64,000 bases of DNA from Heliocidaris tuberculata (Eukaryota; Echinodermata; Echinoidea; Camarodonta; Echinometridae): assembly GCA_025618425.1 (NCBI GenBank), contig CM046841.1:10426654-10490653 (forward strand). Reading direction: 5' to 3'. Shown piece after piece: positions 22,701 through 32,100 of the stretch. Position 1 is the first letter of the stretch, and every line of letters starts with the position of its first letter. The position numbers and the translations under genes are program-made. The notes beneath the pieces were generated by a model. The model saw only the letters and a program-made list of their open reading frames with translations, did no database searches and was not told the DNA's origin.

Positions 22701-22912
22701 ACTAATTTGTCTCACATTGCATAAATCTTCTTTTTTTATATATGGCTTTCCCTTTCCCTCATTTTCCATGCATTGTTTCTAGTCGTCTAATTGAATTGTA
22801 TTTACATTGTCTTTCGATTTTCCTTGCCAGATTGGGAAAGAAGAAGGTCGTGCCGCCACAGAACTCCGCCGCAGGAATGCTGGCCAATATCCTGAAACCA
22901 ACAACGCCTTGA
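17032..22912 (+). CDS. Gene B: complete mucin-like type I membrane protein, A-type tail
   Basis: I do not recognise this gene. Five exons (17032-17051, 18701-19437, 20332-20431, 20851-21168, 22831-22912) join in frame into 418 residues. Residues 1-32 form a signal peptide (hydrophobic core FISNVILIGTIIIC, likely cut after VDA). Residues 33 to about 252 are a Thr/Ser/Pro-rich ectodomain with about five sequons, ending in a duplicated 21-residue acidic unit. Residues 263-281 are the membrane helix (LCLGMVALLLVAINCFVFF), followed by RSRF. The tail, 286-418, has a four-fold nine-residue repeat, a LLADIINP motif, a basic Lys/Pro tract and the PPQNSAAGML end. Signal and membrane parts resemble genes C and D while the tail resembles gene A, so the gene looks mosaic. 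A promoter-like block shared with C and D lies 190-250 bases upstream of the ATG. Confidence 0.85.
17165..17345. repeat. Two-copy direct repeat in gene B intron 1
   Basis: A unit with aaaagagtg, ttcactctc-like and cccccgggg then gtcagtgatcac occurs twice, about 110 bases apart and about 115 bases after exon 1. The second copy has tgacgtcagtgatcac, which includes a CRE-like TGACGTCA. Confidence 0.6.
17764..18600 (+). repeat. Composite dispersed repeat in gene B intron 1
   Basis: Two direct copies of a segment (ctgtaaa, ttctggcccttg, cctgtaaaacaacagcaag, ttaccggaaatcagcatata) flank a middle with atgaatattcatgaattt and a gatagg-rich part. A near copy is at 34134-34975. It ends about 100 bases before exon 2. 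Confidence 0.8.
18701..19437 (+). CDS. Gene B exon 2: signal peptide and mucin-like ectodomain
   Basis: The acceptor is tactttacag ending at 18700. The exon completes the signal peptide (S-rich start, then SNVILIGTIIICADMVDA) and encodes a Thr/Ser/Pro/Ala-rich ectodomain expected to be heavily O-glycosylated. Near its end a 63-nt unit is repeated in tandem (19314-19376 and 19377-19437); the donor GGAG|gtgagt falls inside the second copy. Phase 1 at the donor matches gene C and gene D. Confidence 0.85.
19712..19749. repeat. (CT)n microsatellite
   Basis: A CT dinucleotide run in gene B intron 2. Confidence 0.9.
20332..20431 (+). CDS. Gene B exon 3: transmembrane segment
   Basis: The acceptor is cacttatag and the donor TTTAG|gtaagt; phase 1 in, phase 2 out. 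It encodes LCLGMVALLLVAINCFVFF followed by RSRF. It is alignable with gene C (LCLVIVGLLLVAVNGFLLFR) and gene D (LCLVIIALLLIAVNGYVLFK), with a conserved Asn near the inner end of the helix. Confidence 0.85.
20851..21168 (+). CDS. Gene B exon 4: tail with nine-residue repeats and LLADI motif
   Basis: The acceptor is tttaaacag and the donor CCTC|gtaagt. Four tandem 27-nt units (20876-20983) encode ATP[TA]SLAG[TA] and one degenerate last copy. They are followed by PQSLLADIINPNRTKDKI, a basic Lys/Pro region and an acidic end. It is homologous to gene A exon 9566-9832, which lacks the four-fold repeat. Confidence 0.85.
22831..22912 (+). CDS. Gene B last exon: conserved PPQNSAAGML C-terminus
   Basis: The acceptor is tccttgccag ending at 22830 and the stop TGA is 22910-22912. 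The 82-nt length and phase equal those of gene A's last exon, and the residues KKVVPPQNSAAGMLANILKP are nearly the same. It ends TTP. Confidence 0.87.
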
Positions 22913-23415
22913 CCATGTTGACAGGCACCTTGAGGAAATATTGCATATTCATGTTATGGGCGTATCTGGCATAGGATGGAGCAGATGCTGCCCCCTTGTT
23001 CGAGGTCCCCTTCCATTAAAAAAAAAAAGAAAAAAGAAAAAATCGCCCCCGTGGTCAATATCTAGATTGTTTACATTTCAGTATGGACTTTCTATTCATC
23101 ACGTTCATGCTATTTGAACTCTCTTTCATACAAAGTAATACTAATATAAAGCATACAATTATTGTGGGATAGCAGGGTGTATAATTATTTTATTGCGATT
23201 CTACAGATGGTATATAAACCTAAAGAAAACGATTATCAATGGTAATATTTTTTAATGCCTTGAATGAATTTATATTTTCCTGTCTTTTTGTATTCTTAAC
23301 CATGTTAACACAGACGTGAAAGTGAATAATGTCGTCATATCTTTATTTAAATTCGGAACGATAACAGCACTATGATATTGAACCGGTTACTGAATATTTC
23401 ACTCATTCTCCCAAG

Positions 23416-23545
23416 ATAGTGGTCTAGTGGATGAGTCTCCGGACCGTGAACCACAAGGTTATAAGGTTCGAATCCCTGACCCAGCGCTATAATGTCCTTT
23501 GGTGAGACATTAATCTACACTTGCCACACTAGATCCGGGTAAGTT
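23416..23545 (+). repeat. tRNA-derived SINE
   Basis: The head gtggtctagtggatgagtct and ggttcgaatccctgaccc is followed by gtcctttggtgagacatta and ttgccacacta. It matches the inverted head at 1-90 and the body at 5252-5460. Confidence 0.72.
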
Positions 23546-24351
23546 GGTCAAAAGTTAGAACCGAGACTAAAATCCATGAATTTCAAAGATAAAGTTCTAA
23601 AAGTGAAAAAATGAACATGAAAAGAAAAAAGAAAGCTTCAACAGATGTTGAATATTACTGAATTTGAGGTACATAAACTTTTTGTCTGTGTCACGAAACA
23701 TTATGATAAAATAGATAGACGAAATATTAGATTTATTCAATTTCGTGTTAACCAAAGAAAGGGAACCAACCTCGTTCTGATGTTATTACAGTTTGGCCTG
23801 AATCTGCAAACAAATTCTTTATACTCCTTTTACCGCTTTTAAGCTTGTCGTTTTGCATATTTATTACCTCATCTCCTATTCCTTCTCAAACCATCAGTAT
23901 CGGTATATCGATGGATTTATTATGCACTTTTCTTGGAAAGAAAATCTGTATACGTATTGTGAGTGTCCTGAACATTTGTTGGTATATTTTGTATAATTTG
24001 TGCATGTTTGTATAGGCAATAATTCCACGAAGAAAAAAACAAAATGGTTGCAGATATGGATCTTGTAAATATGAACTGGGATAAGAAAGCATAGCGTAAG
24101 CGTGGTTATCTTCTGTCAGTATATTTTTATTGCCATACTTTGCAAATTTAAATGTTGTATATTACATAACTTCAAGCAAAACATATAAGTTCTAAAATTG
24201 TACTGTGTGAAGCAAAATATTAAGTTTAAGAAAGCAGTTCTAATATAAAGCATGGTTCAAGGTAATCCTTTTAGTAGTTAGGGCTTGATATCTGTGATGT
24301 ATTATTAAGCAGCTTCACGGACCAATCAGCGATCTTATAAAGCCCGGTTTA

Positions 24352-24752
24352 ACCCTTTCACGACAGGAATTATCTAAGGGCTAAATTGATCACATTTTGT
24401 TCTTCAACAATAATATTTTTCCTTTAATGCTAGATGGCTCAAATAAAATGTAATATTTCAGTGAAAACAACATACATGGTAAGGAACTTTGACGAAAAGT
24501 TGAAAAACTTGTCAATTTTGATAAAAAACAATGATTTTGAGCCTCTCATTGTGTTGCCAACCTAGGGATTTCAAAGCTTATTCTCCTTTTAAAAATTCCT
24601 AGCATGAAATATGGTCATGCAACAAAACTGGAAACAGTGTCTGCAGAAATTTTAACCCTTTCTACTCATGCGCCTGGTATATTTTTTAGAGCTCTAAATC
24701 AAAAGTTATTGAGCAAAACCCCCAAATGAGGTCAATTGTCTTGAAAGGGTTA
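24352..24752. repeat. Dispersed repeat, family 4 copy
   Basis: It begins accctttcacgacaggaatt and ends tcttgaaagggttaa, with gggctaaattgatcacattt and aaaacaatgattttgagcct inside. A second copy is at 35827-36241. The ends are short inverted repeats. Confidence 0.8.
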
Positions 24753-25035
24753 AGGCCCGGCTCATACAAGGCGTCATTTTGATTGCTTCGGTACCTTGAT
24801 CGAGTCTGTGACAAATTTGCTCTCAGCCAATCAGATGCAAGGATTTCAGTAGCTTATAACAGTTGTCGGTAAAAAAAATCACTGACAAAACGCTTGATGA
24901 AATGCTCCCCTGGTCAGTTTACACTCACAATCACTTTTTAAACCATATCACTTTTTCATGACGCTCAAAAGGCCGTACAAATCGCTGACGCAGTTCTAAC
25001 GTCAGCAGATAACGCAACGTGTGAGCCCGGCTTAA
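24753..25035. repeat. Family 3 repeat interrupted by a family 1 element
   Basis: The outer part (aaggcccggctcatacaagg to gtgtgagcccggcttaa) is a family 3 element with inverted ends. The segment 24811-24910 inside is most of a family 1 element, so it is a nested insertion. Confidence 0.7.
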
Positions 25036-25352
25036 GAAGATACTGTCAATACCTGCATTGAATCTGAGTGACAAATCTGTATTATGCACATACTGATGAA
25101 TCAAGTCGAAGGGTATTCAATATACTTCCCGAAAGTATCCACTGTTTATCGTAGGAGAAAATCTTCCTTTTTTGTGATACACTACTAGTTCGAAGCAAGT
25201 TTTTGAAGAAAAGATATATAATAATTAAAGAAATTAAGATCCATGTGCCAAAGATTATCAATTGCATTCTCCATTGTTTTAAACACCTTTTTAAGGCGAG
25301 AGACGAAGGATGGAAGTGAATAAATAGCATGGAAAGATAAAGAGGAGGAAGG

Positions 25353-25356
<4 letters not shown>

Positions 25357-25409
<53 letters not shown>

Positions 25410-25732
25410 GAGAGAGAAAGGGGTAGGAAAGAAGAGACAGAGTGTGTATGAGAAGGAGGGGGGGGGGAGACTGAGGCTCAGGCAAGGATACTGGGTAGAG
25501 ATATGGAGACATAGGGAGAGAAAAAGAGAAAGAGAGAGAGAGAGTAAGAGCACAAACTAATCAAAGATATAGTAAATAGAAAACAAAAGAGAACAGAGAC
25601 AATGATAAGGACATAGAGAAAGATTATTGTGTGCAGGCGTGTGTGCGTGGGTGCGTGTATGTGAGAGAAAAAGACAGACAGCGAAGGAGAGAGCGAGAGA
25701 TAGATAGATAGGGAGAGGGAGAGACAGAGAGG

Positions 25733-25765
<33 letters not shown>

Positions 25766-25770
25766 GAGTA
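25357..25770. repeat. GA-rich low-complexity tract
   Basis: Long GA runs are broken by short unique pieces. Reading frames here are Ser/Leu-rich artefacts. Confidence 0.88.
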
Positions 25771-26171
25771 TACATAATTTAAGAAATAAAAAAGGGGCTT
25801 TGTATGGGGCCAAACATAAATACATATAGAAACAGACGAAGCTAGGCATCAAGAATCCTGGTTATCTATAGTGGATGATCACATTCCCGCACGGAGAGCC
25901 ATACATGAAAAAAAAAAAGTCGAAGTGCATTGTATTCATCTGAGTTCCAATATTTAAACTTAACCCTAATACGTAATACCAAGGGATGCTAAAGTCGTTT
26001 TCATGAATTATTGTAATCGTCTGCAAGAAATGAAACTAATATCATGAATATAGAATTTACAGGATGGAATGCTCTACACTATATCATTGCATATGGACAG
26101 ATCAATAAGCATATAAGATGAATGGTATTTCTGTTTTACTTGGCTGTAACATAAACTTCGATGTATTTTCA

Positions 26172-26255
26172 GTTTATATTTATACTAGGAAGAAGGCGTT
26201 TTAAAAATATAAGCTATCTTATTTTACTTGAGTCACTCACAAGTGCTATATCCTG
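26172..26255 (+). promoter_or_regulatory. Candidate promoter block of gene C
   Basis: A TATA-like tttatatttata (about 26173-26183) runs into tatactaggaagaaggcg (26181-26198), which matches gene D's tataccaggaagaagtcg. The tatatcctg block at 26247-26255 lies 197 bases before the ATG. Confidence 0.48.
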
Positions 26256-26451
26256 CCAGAGATGTAACACCATCTTCTCATTTGTAAGTTACCTGGTTGA
26301 CGTACTAGCATGATGTTTTGAAATAACCATTTTACCTTCAAGTCTTGGTCGTATAGCTATCTTCTCTCTCACTGTCCCAAAGTTAATTACCACTTTACTA
26401 TCTACTCTAACATTATAAGGAGACGTATAAACTTTTCAACAGTGCTTTAGA

Positions 26452-26471
26452 ATGGCAGGACTCTTTCAAAG
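26452..26471 (+). CDS. Gene C exon 1: start codon and MAGLFQR
   Basis: This 20-nt exon ends TTTCAAAG|gtatgt in phase 2, as in genes B and D. The start is supported by the shared M[AT]xxFQR pattern and by the upstream conserved block with its fixed spacing to the ATG. Confidence 0.82.
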
Positions 26472-29074
26472 GTATGTGACCTGAGTTCTACTCTTATTTT
26501 CAGTCAAGATAATCTTTTGTTGATATCTCAAGAGCTGACATGAAATTAATTAAGCACCTTCCCTTCGAGGAATAAACTTATTATAAACTAAAAACTTAAA
26601 AGAGCACGAAGTAAAAATGAATCAACAAGCATTATTGTTACTCTTTGCGGGTGCCCTTATTTAAATTCGTCAGATATCATGAAGATAATATACAAATATA
26701 CAGGGCCCGAGGAAATCTAGTGCGATCTGTGGGGTCGGTCGAAGTGACTACAGTCGTCTATTTCCTCGAGGGGCGAGAGCCCCGAGAGAAATAGACGATT
26801 GACTGTAATCGCTGAGACCAACCCCATAGATCGCACTAGATTTCCGAATAAAGGCCCTGTATATTTGTTTTATATCCCTCATCAACAATTAAATATATTT
26901 GGATTTAACTTTTATCTAGATATGACAAATTAATGTTAGATGGTATAAATCTCGCGTTGTTAAATCTATATACAGTTAGAGCAAAACACAGTGGACGCTA
27001 ACAAATAGTTAGAATAGATTGACGCGATTGATAGTCGCTGAGCCTGAGACAGACCCCGTAGATCGAAGTAGATTTCAGAATAAAGGCCCTGTAGACCTAT
27101 ATCAATTTTCTTTTATAGGCCTCTAACTTTTAGGACTAGGTTGTCTATAACATCAAGTTAATTTTAAACTTGTTATAAAGTGTTAAAGGGTAGTACTAGA
27201 TCTAGATCTATACCGTAACGTAATCGGTGAAATTCCGAAAGTGAAATATATGGCTAGTATTTAATTAATGTTAATTACTACTACTGTTAGAGTCTGGTAG
27301 GCTAACTTTGAATAGATCTATATTTAGGTCTAACTTTGTTACAAGGCCTAAATAAAAAGTAACACAAAACACTGTATTAACAAACAGTTATAAAGGCTCA
27401 AACGACATAATTATGACAGATTACACTCAAATGAAATTTTACCTGATATAACCGAACACGGTAGATAAAGTTTACCTGATAACTGAATATAGGCTACTTC
27501 ATTTGTTTCCAATCCTGGTTTGTTTTTGGTCCTCGTCAATTAAAATCTTTTTTTTTCCTTTCGACGGACACTAGACTAGACATAGGTCGCCATGTTTTGA
27601 TTTCGACTGGTGACGTTACGACGCGCATTTAGCTAGTACGATTGCGCATGCATGAGAAACAGCTGATCTGCTGACCTACATCCAATTATATTTACATAAT
27701 CAACACGTCGTGTGTCCGGACAGGTCACTTTTAAACAGTAAATCAAACACAATTTCATGCAAATTGTCAAGAATCTTTGACAAGATAGGTTGACAGAATT
27801 ATTAATTGCAAATATTTACTGGGCTTAGTGTTACTTCATGCATATTTTGCAAAATTGACGGCTATTTTTTGTTCAGTGTCCGCCCGGCCCCCCTCTCTTT
27901 TCTTTATATGGATTTATGAAAATTCCCGGGCTCGACGTAGTTTCACTGGTGCCCGCGCCGTCCCATCGCGGGAGTTACCCGAGGGAGACTACTGGCTGCT
28001 CGCCGTACGCGTCCAGAGAAATGATTCTAGGGAGCAAGGGGCAGTCGGAGGCATGATAGTAAAAAAAAACTATCATACTCTGAAAAGTTTGACGTCACTA
28101 AACCTATTTTTCTCCCGGAGTAATTTCTTTTTCCGGTAGAATTATGATTAATCACATGAAGTGATCTCGACCAATCCAAGAGCAAGAAATTTTCAATGAG
28201 GGATATAAAAAAATATATTTTAGTGAATCTTATTAGCAAGTAGGCCTACAAAAATGTTGTTTGAATCACCTCTCGAACAAGTCCCATATTAACGCAAAAT
28301 TTCAGCAGCTATCATTTGAAAATAAGCATATAAGATTACCAAGGGATGTTCAGGTAGTTGCCCATCTTGCGTTACTGGTGTTTCATTTTTTTAATTGTAC
28401 AGATCTTTATCATCTTCTTTTATCGGCAGTATGCTTTTTCTAGGGATAATCATCATTTTGACGGAAAACGTACATTCCCAAGTTTCTTCTACTTCTTGGA
28501 GCACAACAGAAGACTTGTTCAGTACTGACGGAGCACAACCTGTCACGAGCGGAGATGAAACTCTTCGGATCACAGAGAACGCTACCGAAAATCCTTCAAT
28601 GGTCTTAACAGATACAAATCCATCTTCCGTGCTTACATATGTGTCTCCTTCAGGTGAGAGTTCAATCAGAAGCTTGACCAGTCTGTCTTCGTCTCCTTCA
28701 ATGACAACGTCTGCTACATCCATAGATAAGTCTACACCCACATCCACAAGGCAGGATACGACTGAAGGAGCTACAACCACCAACATAACACCTACACATG
28801 TTAAAATTCCAGAACAGAAAGCTTCAAGCACGTCGACCCCAAACGACGTATCAAATCCAAGAACTGATGCAACCACTTCGAATCGTTCTAATCGCTCTAA
28901 TGCATCAAAATTCGAGACAGAGCCTGACGAAACGAAGCCCGAAGTCAATGGGGGCAAGGAATCCCAGAGAAAAGATTCAGCCCTCAAACCAGGAGGTGAG
29001 TGAATTTAGGTATAATCAAAATTGTTGACAGATACAAACAAAGGCTTGAAATGACAGAACAGCTGCTTGTAGCA

Positions 29075-29111
<37 letters not shown>

Positions 29112-32100
29112 ACTAATAATAATAATAATTATAATAATTATAATAGTAATGATAATAATAATGCTGGTAATAATAATACTAAAGCATAGATCATGAATAC
29201 AACAGTGTAATTTTTAGGGGATACCTTTTCACTTTATTTAGCTATCTAGGATTATGCATCACTGAACACGGTCGTCCTGAACATTTCGAACAAATTGAAG
29301 TAAATATGGAAAACACAATAGGCATGATGTAAAGCCTAAAGCCTAAGTTTCACTGGCCTTACGACCGGTTGCCGACTTCTGACAACAACAACAAAAGTTG
29401 CAACCATAGACAACCAATCTGCAATTAACATCTGTCTGCGATCAATTGCCGATCGGTTGTAGAATAGGTAGATTGGCCATCGCTTGTAGGAACAGTCTCA
29501 ATTGATCGGCGATTATAAACAACCGGTCGTAGACTAGCTGATGGCCGACGTACTTACAGCAGTCGGAGATATACTGGAAGGCTATGAATCACTGGTGTAA
29601 AAAAGTATGAATTATATATTTATGCCAGGTTATCATGGTTATGATGAATAGGACACTAATTATTGCAATACGTGAATAATATACATAATTAAATGGGTAC
29701 AAAGCAAGGATGTATATTGTTGTCAGGATGAATTACTTTGATTTAACAAGCTCGTGAAAAGGAAATGTGCAATATGGATCTCCCATTTCTACCATCGGCT
29801 TCAAAGTGTGTGTTCCATAATTTATATTATGTCATCTCTTTTATAAGTAAAACTATTTTCAATAGGCAATACAACCCAAATTACATTTGAGTACCCTTTA
29901 ATGAGAGTGTTTGCATGGTTTGGGATGGTTTTTGAATACTGTTGGTTGTCGGTGCTGGGTAATGGTTTTGGAATCAATTGGTGATTGGTCGTTTATTATT
30001 CCGTCATCATGGTCATCAGTCGCCGACTTTATTTTCAAACACTTTTGGAGCACTAAAGATCAGTCGAAGATCAGTCGGAGATCAGTCGCAGACCTTTCGC
30101 CCACCTTTAGAAAACCAAGAAAAACTTCCCAACAACCAGTTTTGTCGGCAAAGGTTTTCGACCAAAATGCTCCGACAACCAGTTGCCGACCGCTGACAAC
30201 CATAATGAAGATTGAAAAAAACCTTTATGCGATCCCAACCAACTAACGACCAGTGGTCATGGTGGTTGTCGGAAGTAAGCAAACGGTCCTAGGGACAGTG
30301 GCCATGGCTTAAACCTCCAGCCGACCAAAATGCTCCGACAACCTCTTACCAACCCCTGACAACCTTTTAAAGACTGACAAGAACTTCTTTGCCTTCTCTG
30401 ACAACTAACCACTGACCAGAGGTTGTTGGAAGTTGGCAACCGGTCGTACGCCAAGTCACAACATGACGGCGGCCGATCGCCGACAAACGGCAATCATTTC
30501 GTCGTCTGTGATAATAGTTAGGGTTTACGGTAGCAACTTCATCATTGAGCTGCTGAGTGCATTATTTCTAAAGGGCAGTCTGCTATGGTCACAACCCCCA
30601 AAATTAGCCTGCTCGGCGGCCGGGCGGCGAGTTTTTAGCCAATTTCGCCCGGGCACCTAGCGGCGGCCGTCCGGGTACCGCTGGTTTTTAGGGCATCGCC
30701 CGGTCGCAGCTGAAGTTTTAGCGCGGAGTTAAAATTCTAGAGGTGCCTGGCCACTTTTCACTCGCCACCCAAAATACGCCCGGGCGGTTACCACCAGGGC
30801 ACCGACCTAGTCGAGTTGTCTCCGTGGAGCGATTTAGGTCGCAAATCAAAGCCCCTAGATCAAAGACTGCCGAGCGGTCACCGCTGAAAGATCGGTTGGT
30901 CACCAAGGGGTTACCGCCCGGTCGCTGCGCGGAGAAGCTTCCCCGATTTCTCCCAGTTTTGACCTAAAATCGACCGGCGACCGGCGGCAAATCGGCGGTC
31001 GCCGCCCGGGCACCGACCTAATCGAGCGGTCGCCGGGGAGCGATTTAGGTCAAAAATAGAGAGCCTACAAGGTATTTGTGTAATTAACACATGAATGGTA
31101 AATTTCAGCAAGGCAGCCACATAGCCCAGATCCTTAACAAGCCCCCCTATTATGCCTTATCAAACAGGTGCAGATGGACAATGGGTGTGTATACATAATC
31201 CTGACAATATCATTTGACTACTTTTGAGATAGCAGTGCAATTTTCACAATTTAATAACTTATTGAAATGATCATTGACACCAAAAAAGCTATTTACATCT
31301 CTGTTCTCTTAATTTATCATTTTTCATGACAGTCATTTCAGTGTTTTGTCTTCGTATGCACGCTGCTGATCAGAGCATTCAGCATTTCACGCTTGCATTA
31401 GGCCCCGGCAGGTCTCCGGGCAGCCGTGGCTAACAGTCGTGATCCCATATCAGTAATACTAGCTGCAATCACCTTCGCTAAATTTAAAATAAAAGTTCCA
31501 CTCTGTCAGCCCCGAAAGACATGCTCCTGGGAACAAATATACGTCAGTTTCATAACATGTCAATATTACCAAATCAAAATACCCACCTCAGAGATCACAA
31601 ATTAGATAGCTAATAAATATTCACTAGCAAAAAAGCCAATCACAGAAACTTCTCATGAAAAAGCCCCGTGTACCAGCCGTGTACATGGTGTACAAAGTGA
31701 ATGGCAAAAATGTGTGTCAGGGGTGTCAGAAAAAAAGTGGGTAACCAAATGGAAACTCCCTATTTTTTTTTTCTTTTTCATACAGGAAAACAATCTGTAG
31801 AAAAGACGCTCTAAGCGGATTTAAGTTTCAAAAAGGAGCTAGCATGAACCAAAAAGCAAGATCTCAGAGCAAAGCAGAAATGATGGGAGGGGGAGGCGAC
31901 TACGAGTCTACAAAGTTCAGCTCGAAATGTGAAATTTCTCGATAGCATTAGTAGTCTGGGACCTATCGGCAACATCGTGTTAGCGGAGACTGCATAAATA
32001 GGGGGGGGGGGGGGCGCTTGGTCTCCCGCCAGCCAGCTCTCCATGTTTCAAGGATGTTAAAACTGAAGCCACGAAGGGTTGCCGCATGGCGGGCGAAAGC

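Larger units (their letters stand above)
22913..26451. other. Intergenic region between genes B and C
   Basis: No gene is supported. It holds a possible shared 3' flank (about 23290-23370), a SINE, a family 4 repeat, a nested family 3/family 1 repeat and long GA tracts. About 300 bases before gene C hold the promoter-like block. Confidence 0.6.

Noticed and set aside
28391..28987. 198-residue minus-strand frame opposite gene C exon 2
   Set aside because: It is the shadow of the Ser/Thr-rich exon; the plus strand has splice sites and a signal peptide.
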